A program made the position numbers and the translations under genes. This document shows, piece by piece, positions 33,007 to 42,262 of a DNA stretch of 64,000 nt; positions within the stretch are counted from its first letter, which is position 1, and each line of letters begins with the position of its first letter. Source of the DNA: Clostridium_AD sp964467165 (GTDB lineage: Bacteria; Bacillota; Clostridia; Clostridiales; Clostridiaceae); NCBI GenBank assembly GCA_964467165.1, contig CAYXOL010000005.1:71076-135075 (forward strand), given 5' to 3'. A model generated the notes under the pieces. It saw nothing but the letters and a program-made list of their open reading frames with translations. It ran no database searches and was not told the DNA's origin.

Positions 33007-33933
33007 ATGATTGCATTAGCAGGAATCTTATGGGGAACCATAGGTTTGTTTGGGAAAATATTTTTTAAATTTGGATTTGATCCAAAGCTTGTGGTGTTTT
33101 GTAGACTATTTGTAGGATTTCTTATAATGTTTATATTTGTTTTATTTAAAGATAAAAAATTATTAAAACTTGATAAAAGGGGGTTAAAGTATACCGCGTT
33201 AATCGGTATCGTTTCGCAAGCACTTTTTAATTTGATATATTTTGAAACAATAAAAAGGACTACTATATCCACAGCGGTTATTTTATTATACACAGCGCCG
33301 ATTTTTTTAATAATTATGGGTAGGATATTTTATAAGGAACCTCTAACCCCAATTAAAGTTTCTGCACTTTTTTTATGTGTTATAGGCTGCTTTTTAACAG
33401 TTACCGGGGGCTCATTGGATACTTTAAATATCAATTCAATAGGGGTTCTACTGGGAATAGGATCGGGATTTACTTATGCTTTAGTTACAATTATAAGTAA
33501 AGTAATTATAAATGATTATCATCCATTAACCATTATTTTATATAGTTTTCTGTTTGGGTGGATATTTTTAGTGCCATTTTCAAGCCCGTTAGATCTTTTG
33601 CAAATAAAGTATAGTATGCCTATAGTAGCAAGTATTGTAGGCCTGGGGTTAATTCCAACAGTACTTTCATACATTTTGTATATTACGGGCTTATCTTATG
33701 GTGTTGAAGCATCAAAAGCAGGCATAATATGCTCATTAGAAATCGTGGTTTCTGTTATTATTTCCTATTTATTTTTTGATGAAGTGATTTTAGGAGTTAA
33801 ACTATTGGGGATTATAATGGCTTTAGGTTCTATTATAATAATTAATTTTGATAGACGTGGAGTAATTATTGTTGAAAAACATGGAAATGCAGAGGGAAAT
33901 CTGAACTGCATAAATGATAGTATAGAAGATTAA
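33007..33933 (+). CDS. EamA-family (DMT) permease
   Basis: This permease of about 308 residues has ten predicted membrane segments and two EamA halves (MIALAGILWGTIGLFGKIFF; GVLLGIGSGFTYALVTIISKVI). Substrate unknown; the family exports amino acids or other metabolites. The start is puzzling. The only AGGAGG (32969-32974) sits 32 nt before this ATG, but eight bases before an in-frame ATC (32983). Reading from there gives KQIKGYLMIALAG, a natural N-terminus for the family. Initiation may therefore use the rare codon ATC, or an ATG there has mutated. Confidence 0.88.
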   Translation: MIALAGILWGTIGLFGKIFFKFGFDPKLVVFCRLFVGFLIMFIFVLFKDKKLLKLDKRGLKYTALIGIVSQALFNLIYFETIKRTTISTAVILLYTAPIFLIIMGRIFYKEPLTPIKVSALFLCVIGCFLTVTGGSLDTLNINSIGVLLGIGSGFTYALVTIISKVIINDYHPLTIILYSFLFGWIFLVPFSSPLDLLQIKYSMPIVASIVGLGLIPTVLSYILYITGLSYGVEASKAGIICSLEIVVSVIISYLFFDEVILGVKLLGIIMALGSIIIINFDRRGVIIVEKHGNAEGNLNCINDSIED

Positions 33934-33961
33934 ATATATGCTCTAAAAATTATAGAGTAAT

Positions 33962-35008
33962 TTATTTAATCTCTATTTTAGTGATCTTATCCACAATATT
34001 CCACCATGTCTTACCGGGGGCTAATGGCAAACTACTACCTTGTTCATCAGTTAGAATGGTTTGAGAGGTTGGATTTTTCTTAGACCAGTGCATTTTAATA
34101 AACTTACCGTTGCTAATAACGTAACCATCTCCATTTCCCACAAGTGCAATATCTAAATGAAGTCCATCCACTTGTGTTTTAATGGAAGTGATTTGCACCA
34201 CTATATTTTTAAATACTAAAGGAAGATTATCATCTTTATTAGTTGAAGATACTCCGTCCATGCTTTTAAAGTAAACCCCATCTTTATAGGTGTAACTGGT
34301 GTTGTAATATTTGTTAACTTTCAAAAGAACTTCATTAGCAGGTGACAGTTTATCGCTATCCCAGTAGCTTTTGTCAAATTTAAATTTTACTGTAGACGTG
34401 GTTGCATAATCTTTTGCTTTCACAAGAGCTCTTAATTTTTCAGTAGAAGTATAAAGGTTATGAGGAGCTTTACGGGAGGAATCTCTCCAATAAGTAGAAG
34501 CATAGGACATTTCATTCATACTCATTAGGTTTTTACTTTTTATTTCGTTAAGGGCCTCCTGGCTACCGCCACAATGAGCAAAGGGAAGGTTATATTCTCT
34601 TGAGATATCTAAGAAATAAGATCTAGCACTTCTAATTGGACCAACCTTCTGGGCATCTCCACTTTGAAATAATGCAATAAATCTAGGAATACCTCCTTCA
34701 GCCATGGTTTCATAGACAAGGTCTGCGGCATTTAATCCAGATTGTGGTCTGGCATCTAAGGAGTTCTCTACTATGGCAAGCACAGCAATATTATCTAACA
34801 CTTCTTTTTTTACCTCTTCTCCAGTATAGGCAGCATAGTATTTTTGCTGGACCCTCACTGGTGCCTCTGTTTTTAGAGGTGCAGGTAGGCTAGGAGTAGG
34901 AGTAGGAGTAGGAGTAGGTTCGATTTTCTTTGTGCAACCCGCTGCAATAAAGCATAGTGTGATAATTATACATAATAAGGACTTGGATTTATTTTTCAAA
35001 TTAAACAT
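33962..35008 (-). CDS. DUF3048 (YerB-like) lipoprotein
   Basis: This 348-residue secreted lipoprotein has a signal peptide and lipobox (CFIAAGC, Cys25), a PTPTPTPT low-complexity stretch, then the two DUF3048 domains. Typical motifs are NSLDARPQSGLNAADLVYE, EGGIPRFIALFQS and GPIRSARSYFLDI. The family is widespread in Firmicutes and exposed outside the membrane; its function is not established. It is transcribed alone on the - strand, convergent to the EamA permease. Confidence 0.88.
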   Translation of the reverse strand: MFNLKNKSKSLLCIIITLCFIAAGCTKKIEPTPTPTPTPSLPAPLKTEAPVRVQQKYYAAYTGEEVKKEVLDNIAVLAIVENSLDARPQSGLNAADLVYETMAEGGIPRFIALFQSGDAQKVGPIRSARSYFLDISREYNLPFAHCGGSQEALNEIKSKNLMSMNEMSYASTYWRDSSRKAPHNLYTSTEKLRALVKAKDYATTSTVKFKFDKSYWDSDKLSPANEVLLKVNKYYNTSYTYKDGVYFKSMDGVSSTNKDDNLPLVFKNIVVQITSIKTQVDGLHLDIALVGNGDGYVISNGKFIKMHWSKKNPTSQTILTDEQGSSLPLAPGKTWWNIVDKITKIEIK

Positions 35009-35201
35009 CTCCTAACAAATTCAAAATAGTAAGGGTGTTACTTCTTTACTATTATAATACATTATAAAAGAGAATAAAACATTGCGAAATACAAAATTAT
35101 CAAATTAATTTGATTCTTTAACTTGCCATTAATTTTAATATAATGTAAAGTAATAGGATAATCAATTTCAAAAGCAAGTTAGCTTTGAAAGGTAGGGAGA
35201 A

Positions 35202-36368
35202 ATGATAATAGATAAAAAATTATTAAAATACTGTTTATATGCTACGGCCACAGTGATTCTAATTTACATGGGTGTAATAATTTTGAATAATATAGGTAGT
35301 ATATTTTCTGTATTAACAGGTACAATAGGAAGAATTATTGGACTTGTGAAACCGCTCCTTATGGCATTAGTAATTGCATATTTATTAAAGCCAATTGTAA
35401 ATAGTATTGCAAATTTTTTAGAGAAGAATAAAATTTTTAAAAAGGTATCCACAAGAAGAGCAATTGGAATTTTATGCGTATATACACTAGTAATTGCAGT
35501 TTTTGTAGCAATTATAAGCGGAATATATATTATGGTTGGAGGGAAACTTTCTAATAATATAACTATAACTAATATGACAGAATACCTAACTAATTATTTG
35601 AAAAACTCAACATTGTCTGTAAGTGCTATTAGTGAAAAATTGCAAAGCTTGAATATATTAGGCGGAAATTTAAATGAGAAAATTGCCCAAATTGTAAGCT
35701 ATGTGCAATCGTATTTTTCTGCAAGTATTGGATCAATGACAAATTCCTTTGTTTCTATAGGGGGTAATATTGCCTCATTTTTAATAGCTATAGTTTTAAG
35801 TATTTATTTAATGCAAGACTCTGAGTACTTTATAGATTTATGGAATAAAATTTTTAACCTTATATTTGGAAAAAGTAGTGCAGGCAGTAAAATTAAAGAT
35901 GTTTTACATACAATTGATGATACATTTTACAAATATATACGAGGACAATTGCTAGAAGCATGCGTTGTTGGAGTTTTATCCGGCGTAGTGCTGTATTTTA
36001 TTGGAATAGATTATGCTTTGATAATAGGAATTATTGCGGGTATTTGCAATATGATACCGTATATTGGGCCTATTGTTGGAACCATACTCGCAGTTATTAT
36101 GGCACTGCTTAGTGGACAACCTATTACAGCAGTATGGGCAACTATTGGAATGATTTTAGTTCAACAAGTTGACAATAACTTTCTAGCACCCAAAATTGTG
36201 GGTGATAGTGTAGGACTTCATCCAGTATTCACAATGCTTGCCATTATTATGGGAGGAAGCTTAGGCGGACTTGTAGGCATGCTTATAGCGGTACCTGTTG
36301 CTGCTTCACTTAAGATATTAATTGCTAGATGGTATAATTCTCATATGGAAAGAGCAACTACAGAGTAA
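35202..36368 (+). CDS. AI-2E family transporter (PF01594)
   Basis: This 388-residue protein has about eight membrane segments and the family's C-terminal signature (IGIDYALIIGIIAGICNMIPYIGPIVGT, then GDSVGLHPVFTMLAIIMGGSLGG). Members include TqsA-like exporters and Na+/H+ antiporters, so the substrate cannot be given. It is flanked by short intergenic regions and is probably a single-gene transcript. Confidence 0.9.
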   Translation: MIIDKKLLKYCLYATATVILIYMGVIILNNIGSIFSVLTGTIGRIIGLVKPLLMALVIAYLLKPIVNSIANFLEKNKIFKKVSTRRAIGILCVYTLVIAVFVAIISGIYIMVGGKLSNNITITNMTEYLTNYLKNSTLSVSAISEKLQSLNILGGNLNEKIAQIVSYVQSYFSASIGSMTNSFVSIGGNIASFLIAIVLSIYLMQDSEYFIDLWNKIFNLIFGKSSAGSKIKDVLHTIDDTFYKYIRGQLLEACVVGVLSGVVLYFIGIDYALIIGIIAGICNMIPYIGPIVGTILAVIMALLSGQPITAVWATIGMILVQQVDNNFLAPKIVGDSVGLHPVFTMLAIIMGGSLGGLVGMLIAVPVAASLKILIARWYNSHMERATTE

Positions 36369-36397
36369 ACTAAGCTGGAGAGATTTACAAAAAATAA

Positions 36398-36432
36398 GAA
36401 AGGTATCTTTATAGATGCCTTTTATTTTTTTG
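36398..36432. terminator. Intrinsic terminator
   Basis: AAAGGTATC-TTTATA-GATGCCTTT followed by ATTTTTTT. It ends the AI-2E-family gene on the + strand, and its inverse may serve the convergent NlpC/P60 gene. Confidence 0.75.
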
Positions 36433-36442
36433 ATTAATATTA

Positions 36443-36934
36443 TTATAGTATTCTTCTTGCTGTATTATAATTTGGCATATATTTTAGTTCCATTATTTTG
36501 ACACTTGACCCTGGTTTAGGAGAATGTATAAATTGTCCGTCTCCTACATAAATGCCAACATGACTTATTGTGGAACCAAAAAAAACTAAATCTCCTATAC
36601 GTAAGTTAGATTTACTAACCACGGTGCCTTTTGAGGTTTGACTTTCGGCGGTGCGTGGTAATGTTATTTTGAAATGATTATAAACATGCATAGTAAAACC
36701 AGAGCAATCAAATCCAGATTTGGTAGTTCCCCCTCTTTTATAGGGTGTGCCTGTGAGTTGCTTTGCATAGGCCACAAGAGTAGCACCTGTAAGCTTCGTT
36801 TGTTTTGCAGCTGAGGCAACAATATTTGTTTCCAATACAGTTTGCTTAGCTTGTACATTAACACTGCTTATACTTATTGAACTTGCAACTAATAATGCAA
36901 GAACAAATGATGTAACCCTTTTAGCATTTTTCAT
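36443..36934 (-). CDS. Secreted NlpC/P60 peptidoglycan endopeptidase
   Basis: This protein of about 163 residues has a signal peptide (AKRVTSFVLALLVASSISIS) and one NlpC/P60 domain. The catalytic Cys is in GFDCSGFTMHVY and the His in SHVGIYVGDGQFIHS. Such enzymes cut peptide stems of peptidoglycan between D-gamma-Glu and diaminopimelate. There are no SH3 or LysM wall-binding repeats, so it is a minimal form. I place the start at the ATG giving MKNAKRV, with GGGGGGACT upstream, rather than the ATG five codons earlier that overlaps that site. Confidence 0.9.
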   Translation of the reverse strand: MKNAKRVTSFVLALLVASSISISSVNVQAKQTVLETNIVASAAKQTKLTGATLVAYAKQLTGTPYKRGGTTKSGFDCSGFTMHVYNHFKITLPRTAESQTSKGTVVSKSNLRIGDLVFFGSTISHVGIYVGDGQFIHSPKPGSSVKIMELKYMPNYNTARRIL

Positions 36935-37147
36935 CCATAGTCCCCCCATGTTTAAAATTGTAAACGTTATCCATTTGTGGTATTCTAAATAAATATGTAA
37001 ATTTATTCTATAAAATATACATTACTGTGATTATACTAAGTTATTTTGAAAAGTCAATAGATTCTAAAGAAATAGTAACAAAATAGTTACAAAAATAATG
37101 TGTATTAAATATAGTGGTAGAGAAATAGTGCATATCTAACAAAAATG

Positions 37148-37190
37148 TTTAGTAAAAAGAATTGAATTTTTACTAAAAAAGTGATAATCT
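37148..37190 (+). promoter_or_regulatory. gal promoter with overlapping palindrome
   Basis: TTGAAT (37162-37167), 17 nt, TAATCT (37185-37190) make a promoter. TTTAGTAAAAA (37148-37158) and TTTTTACTAAA (37167-37177) are perfect 11-bp inverted arms on either side of the -35 box. The linked LacI-family regulator (41075-42079) is the natural candidate to bind it. Confidence 0.6.
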
Positions 37191-37242
37191 ATAGATATAG
37201 ATGTATAGAAAGAACAATTTATCATTAAAAGGAGACTAAAAT

Positions 37243-38406
37243 ATGATTAGTAAGTTAAGAGCTATGTTTAAAAAAGTGTACGCAATAGAGGCAGAAAAAG
37301 TATTTTTTGCTCCTGGAAGAGTGAATTTAATTGGAGAACATACAGATTATAACGGAGGTAATGTTTTTCCTTGTGCATTAACTTTTGGTACTTATGCACT
37401 AACAAAAAAGAGAAATGATAAAAAAATAAGATTTTATTCAGAGAATTTTGGGGAGCTAGGGATAATTGATGTGAATATAGATAAGATAGAATATAATAGT
37501 AAGGATGATTGGGCTAATTATCCAAAGGGGGTAATTTGGGCTTTTGAAAATAGTGGTATGAAAATAGATGGTGGCTTTGACATCTTATTTTATGGAAACA
37601 TTCCAAATGGTTCAGGATTATCTTCCTCAGCATCAATAGAAGTAGTTACGGGAGTTGTTTTAAAGGAATTATACAATTTTTCTATTGATATGATTAATAT
37701 TGCAAAGCTTAGTCAAGAGGCTGAAAATCAATTTATAGGAGTGAACTGTGGCATTATGGATCAGTTTGCTATAGCAATGGGTAAAAAAGATTGTGCAATA
37801 CTTTTAGATACAAATACATTAAAATATGAATATGCAAAAATTAAGCTTAATGGAGCATCCATAGTAATAGCAAATACTAATAAGAGAAGAGGACTTGCGG
37901 ATTCTAAATACAATGAAAGAAGGGTAGAATGTGAGAAGGCTCTTGTTAATTTACAAACTGTGCTAAAGATAAATTCTCTTTGTGAATTAAATGAAGAAGA
38001 ATTTGAAAAAAATAGATATCTAATAGTCGATGAGGTTTGCGCAAGGCGTGCAAAGCATGCTATTTATGAGAATCAAAGAACTTTAAAAGCTGTAGCCGCA
38101 CTTGAGAATAGTGATATAGAGTTATTTGGTAAGTTAATGAATAAGTCCCATGAATCACTAAGAGATGATTATGAAGTTACAGGTATAGAATTAGATACAT
38201 TAGTAGAAATTGCTTGGAAAGTACCAGGAGTTATAGGATCAAGAATGACAGGGGCAGGCTTTGGTGGTTGCACAGTAAGTATAGTTAAAGAGGAATTTGT
38301 AGATGAGTTTATAAAAAGTGCTTCAGAGGAATATAAGAATAAAATTGGCTACGAGGCAGAGTTTTATGTGGCTCAAATAGGTGATGGTGCAAGAAAACTT
38401 TACTAA
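37243..38406 (+). CDS. galK: Galactokinase
   Basis: This 387-residue GHMP kinase phosphorylates galactose at C1. Visible motifs are PGRVNLIGEHTDYNGGNVFPC (the galactokinase signature), NGSGLSSSASIEV (ATP loop), CGIMDQFAIAMG and RMTGAGFGGC. It is the first gene of a Leloir operon galK-galE-galT and follows a promoter with a candidate operator. The ribosome site AAAGGAG precedes the ATG. Nothing unusual was seen. Confidence 0.97.
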   Translation: MISKLRAMFKKVYAIEAEKVFFAPGRVNLIGEHTDYNGGNVFPCALTFGTYALTKKRNDKKIRFYSENFGELGIIDVNIDKIEYNSKDDWANYPKGVIWAFENSGMKIDGGFDILFYGNIPNGSGLSSSASIEVVTGVVLKELYNFSIDMINIAKLSQEAENQFIGVNCGIMDQFAIAMGKKDCAILLDTNTLKYEYAKIKLNGASIVIANTNKRRGLADSKYNERRVECEKALVNLQTVLKINSLCELNEEEFEKNRYLIVDEVCARRAKHAIYENQRTLKAVAALENSDIELFGKLMNKSHESLRDDYEVTGIELDTLVEIAWKVPGVIGSRMTGAGFGGCTVSIVKEEFVDEFIKSASEEYKNKIGYEAEFYVAQIGDGARKLY

Positions 38407-38439
38407 ATATTTCGAAAAAATAATTTAGGAGATGATTAA

Positions 38440-39432
38440 ATGAGTATATTGGTATGTGGTGGAGCAGGATATATAGGTTCACATTGTGTGTATGAATTAA
38501 TTGAAGCAGGAGAAGAGGTTATAGTAGTTGATAATCTTCAAACTGGACATATTGCTGCAATTCATTCAAAGGCTAAATTTTACAAGGGTGATATAAGAGA
38601 CTTTGATTTTATGGACAGTGTATTTAAAGAAAATAGTATAGAGGGAGTAATACATTTTGCTGCAAATTCCCTTGTGGGAGAAAGCATGGAAAATCCATTA
38701 AAATATTATAGCAACAATGTGCATGGTACAGAAGTACTTTTAAGTGCAATGGTTTCAAATAATGTTAAAAAGATAGTATTCTCATCAACAGCTGCAGTAT
38801 ATGGCGAGCCAGATAGAGTACCTATTGAAGAAACTGATAAGACACAGCCAACTAACACTTACGGAGAAACAAAACTTGCCATGGAAAAAATGATGAAGTG
38901 GTCAGATAAGGCCTATGGATTAAAATATATTGCATTAAGATATTTTAACGTTGCAGGAGCTAGTGTAAATGGATTAATAGGCGAAGACCACAGTCCAGAG
39001 ACTCATTTAATTCCTTTAGTACTCCAGGTACCATTAGGTAAAAGAGAGAAAATATCTATATTTGGTGAAGACTATGATACAAAAGACGGCACCTGTATAA
39101 GAGATTATATTTATATAAAAGACCTTATAAATGCCCATATATTAGCTTTTAACAAGCTTAGAGATGGATATCATAGTGATGTGTTTAATTTAGGAAATGG
39201 ATTTGGGTTTAGCGTAAAGGAAATAATAGAGGCGGCTAAAACTGTTACAGGCAAAGATATAAAAGCAGAGATTTGTAAGAGAAGAGCTGGAGACCCTGCG
39301 GTGCTTATAGCTTCAAGTGTGAAAGCTAAAGAAATATTAGGCTGGGAGCCTAAAGTTCAAGATATTGAAACTGTAATAGGTTCTGCTTGGAATTTTCATA
39401 AAAATAATATAAATGGATTCGATGATAAATAA
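38440..39432 (+). CDS. galE: UDP-glucose 4-epimerase
   Basis: This 330-residue short-chain dehydrogenase-type epimerase has NAD-binding GGAGYIGSH at the N-terminus, the catalytic Ser/Tyr region FSSTAAVYG and YGETK, and the DYDTKDGTCIRDYIY segment typical of GalE. It interconverts UDP-galactose and UDP-glucose. It lies 33 nt after galK and 11 nt before galT, so the three genes share a transcript. Confidence 0.97.
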   Translation: MSILVCGGAGYIGSHCVYELIEAGEEVIVVDNLQTGHIAAIHSKAKFYKGDIRDFDFMDSVFKENSIEGVIHFAANSLVGESMENPLKYYSNNVHGTEVLLSAMVSNNVKKIVFSSTAAVYGEPDRVPIEETDKTQPTNTYGETKLAMEKMMKWSDKAYGLKYIALRYFNVAGASVNGLIGEDHSPETHLIPLVLQVPLGKREKISIFGEDYDTKDGTCIRDYIYIKDLINAHILAFNKLRDGYHSDVFNLGNGFGFSVKEIIEAAKTVTGKDIKAEICKRRAGDPAVLIASSVKAKEILGWEPKVQDIETVIGSAWNFHKNNINGFDDK

Positions 39433-39443
39433 GGAGTGCTAAT

Positions 39444-40955
39444 ATGGCAGTAAATATTTCAAAGCAGGTTCAAAATCTACTTTATTATGCAGTAAATAAG
39501 AAGTTGATAGAGCCAGAGGATATGATATACACAAAAAACAGGATTTTAGAAGCTTTATCATTAGATGAAATTGAAAAAGTTTCATTTGAAAATAAAGAGT
39601 ATGGGGTACAACAAATTTTAGATAATATAACTGATTGGGCATATAAAAATAAAAAAATAGAAGATGATGGCATTGTTACTAGAGATTTATTTGATACAAA
39701 AATTATGGCCTGTCTAATAGGAAGACCTTCAGAAATAATAAGACAATTTAAAGAGCATTATAATGAAAGTCCAAATAGTGCAACAGATTACTTTTATAGA
39801 TTGTCAATTAATTCCAATTATATAAGATGGGATAGGGTTCAAAAAGATTTAAAGTGGAAATGTGCAACTAACTATGGAGATATTGATATTACTATTAATT
39901 TATCTAAGCCAGAAAAGGATCCAAAAGCTATTGCTATGGCTAGAAATTTAAAGACAAGTGCCTATCCAACATGTTTACTTTGCAAAGAAAATGAGGGCTA
40001 TGCAGGTAGGATAAACCACCCAGCTAGAGGAAATCACAGGATTATACCTGTTAAATTAAATAGTGAAAAATGGTTTATACAATATTCACCCTATGTGTAT
40101 TACAATGAACATTGTATAGTGCTTAAGGGTGAACATGAGCCAATGAAAATATGTAAAGAAACATTTAGGAGGCTATTAGATTTCGTACTCCAATATCCAC
40201 ATTATATAATTGGATCTAATGCAGACCTTCCAATAGTTGGAGGATCAATATTAAGTCATGATCATTTCCAAGGTGGAAATTATGAATTTGCTATGGCAAA
40301 GGCGCCTGTAGAGGAAGAATTTGTGGTGTCAGGTTTTAAAGGAGCAACGCTTGGTAGAGTTAAGTGGCCTATGAGTGTTGTTAGAATAAAAGGTAATGAT
40401 AGTGAAACCTTGGTGGAGCTCGCTTATTATATTTTAAATAGTTGGAAGAATTATTCTGATGAAAAGGCTGAGATAATGGCATTTACTGATGGTACACCAC
40501 ATAACACTATAACACCTATAGCTAGAAGACGAGGGGATTTTTATGAGATAGACCTAGTTCTAAGAAATAATAGAACGTCTAAGCAGCATCCAGATGGAAT
40601 TTTCCATCCTCACGCGCAGCTACATCATATAAAGAAAGAAAATATTGGACTTATTGAGGTTATGGGACTTGCAGTACTGCCCGCAAGATTAAAAACAGAG
40701 ATAAAAGAACTTAGTTATTATCTAGTAAATGAAAACAAGATTGATGAATTAGACAATTGCGGGGAGCTTGTGAAACATAAAAAATGGGCCTTGCAGATAG
40801 TGAAAAAATATTCAGATATAAATGAAACAAATGTAGATGATATATTAAAAAAAGAAATAGGTACTGTATTTTCACAGGTTTTAGAACATTCCGGGGTATT
40901 TAAAAGGAATGAAGCGGGAATACAAGGTTTCAATAAATTCATAAATAAGTTATAG
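39444..40955 (+). CDS. galT: Galactose-1-phosphate uridylyltransferase, type 2
   Basis: This 503-residue enzyme is the long Firmicute GalT form rather than the short HIT-type E. coli form. It includes NHPARGNHRIIP, the SHDHFQGGNYEFAM segment (catalytic His region) and IFHPHAQLHHIKKENIGLIE. It exchanges UDP between UDP-glucose and galactose-1-phosphate. It is the last enzyme gene of the galactose operon; a hairpin with a 16-bp stem follows. Confidence 0.96.
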   Translation: MAVNISKQVQNLLYYAVNKKLIEPEDMIYTKNRILEALSLDEIEKVSFENKEYGVQQILDNITDWAYKNKKIEDDGIVTRDLFDTKIMACLIGRPSEIIRQFKEHYNESPNSATDYFYRLSINSNYIRWDRVQKDLKWKCATNYGDIDITINLSKPEKDPKAIAMARNLKTSAYPTCLLCKENEGYAGRINHPARGNHRIIPVKLNSEKWFIQYSPYVYYNEHCIVLKGEHEPMKICKETFRRLLDFVLQYPHYIIGSNADLPIVGGSILSHDHFQGGNYEFAMAKAPVEEEFVVSGFKGATLGRVKWPMSVVRIKGNDSETLVELAYYILNSWKNYSDEKAEIMAFTDGTPHNTITPIARRRGDFYEIDLVLRNNRTSKQHPDGIFHPHAQLHHIKKENIGLIEVMGLAVLPARLKTEIKELSYYLVNENKIDELDNCGELVKHKKWALQIVKKYSDINETNVDDILKKEIGTVFSQVLEHSGVFKRNEAGIQGFNKFINKL

Positions 40956-40965
40956 TAAGAATATT

Positions 40966-41001
40966 TAAAGGGTGGATTAATAAATAATCCATCCTTTAAA
41001 T
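40966..41001 (+). terminator. Hairpin after galT
   Basis: TTTAAAGGGTGGATTA and TAATCCATCCTTTAAA pair over 16 bp with one G-U. There is no clear T-run after it, so it may be a partial terminator or an mRNA 3'-end stabiliser, leaving some readthrough into the regulator gene. Confidence 0.5.
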
Positions 41002-41074
41002 CCAATTAGTTAATAAGTTATTATAATATAATTAGAATGGAAAAATAAGAATAAAACAAGTGAGCGTGAAAATT

Positions 41075-42079
41075 ATGACAACAATAAAAGATATTGCAAA
41101 TCAAGCTGGTGTTTCAATCGCTACTGTATCTAGGGTGTTAAACTTTGATGATACATTGAATGTAACAGATGCTACTAAACAAAGAATATTCGAAACAGCT
41201 GAACAACTAAATTATATAAAAAAGAAAGAAAAAAACATTAAGAAAAACACTTATAAGTTAGCCATAGCGAATTGGTACACTGAAAAAGAAGAAGTACTAG
41301 ATCCATATTATTTATCTATAAGAATGGCTATAGAGAATAAATGTGCTAGTGAAAATATTGAAGTAGTAAAATTATCACCATTTTTTACTGCATATACAAA
41401 TGAAATAGATGGGATTTTAGCTATTGGAAAATTTGGGAATAAGGAAGTAGAAAAACTTAAACTATTATCTGACAATATTGTGTTTGTTGACTCCTCACCG
41501 CAAAGTGAAGTTTATGATTCTGTAGTATGTGATTTAAAGTATGCAACTATCCATATATTAAATTACTTAGAAGGACTAGGACATAAAAATATTGGATTTA
41601 TTGGCGGTACAGAATATATTAATGGAGGCACAGAAATTTTTATTGATAGACGTGAAAGAACATATAAAGAACAAATGTATAATAGAGGTGTAGACTACAG
41701 TAAAATTTTGTACGTAGGCGAATTCACATCGCAAAGCGGGTATGAGCTTATGAAAAAAGCCTTAGTGGATAAAAATAACTTAACTGCTTATATACTAGCT
41801 AATGATTCTATGGCAATAGGGGCATATAGAGCTATAAGTGAAGCAAGACTGAAAGTACCAGAAGATATTAGTATAGTATCATTTAATGATTATATAACCG
41901 CACAGTTTATAGTGCCCGCACTAACTAGTGTTAAAATACACATGGAATTTATGGGCGAAACGGCTGTAGAATTAATGCTAGAAAAGTTAAGAGATGGAAG
42001 GGATATAGCTAAAAAAATTGTTATACCAACAAAGCTTATTGTAAGAGATAGTTGCTGCGCGGTGAACAATAATATGTAG
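41075..42079 (+). CDS. LacI/GalR-family transcriptional regulator
   Basis: This protein of about 334 residues has an N-terminal helix-turn-helix (TIKDIANQAGVSIATVSRVLN) and a periplasmic-binding-like effector domain (HKNIGFIGGTEYINGG, ILANDSMAIGAYRAI, SIVSFNDYITAQFIVPALTSV). By position it probably represses the galactose operon in response to galactose or a derivative. ATG at 41075 matches where LacI proteins begin; an in-frame GTG at 41060 would add five residues. Confidence 0.92.
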   Translation: MTTIKDIANQAGVSIATVSRVLNFDDTLNVTDATKQRIFETAEQLNYIKKKEKNIKKNTYKLAIANWYTEKEEVLDPYYLSIRMAIENKCASENIEVVKLSPFFTAYTNEIDGILAIGKFGNKEVEKLKLLSDNIVFVDSSPQSEVYDSVVCDLKYATIHILNYLEGLGHKNIGFIGGTEYINGGTEIFIDRRERTYKEQMYNRGVDYSKILYVGEFTSQSGYELMKKALVDKNNLTAYILANDSMAIGAYRAISEARLKVPEDISIVSFNDYITAQFIVPALTSVKIHMEFMGETAVELMLEKLRDGRDIAKKIVIPTKLIVRDSCCAVNNNM

Positions 42080-42138
42080 ATGTTAAGGAGATACTGCGTA
42101 GAAATTGAAATAATAAATATTGAAATGAAGTTTATGTT

Positions 42139-42167
42139 CCCCCAAATATTAGTTTGGGGGATTTTTT
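42139..42167 (+). terminator. Intrinsic terminator after the gal regulator
   Basis: CCCCCAAA-TATTAG-TTTGGGGG followed by ATTTTTT: a perfect GC-rich stem and T-run. Confidence 0.92.
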
Positions 42168-42262
42168 ATATAGAATAATCAAAGAATTACAGTATCATAT
42201 TCTATGTACTTCTCATCTATATAAGACTAGAATTATAATATAAAGTAAAGGTGGTGGAGAAA

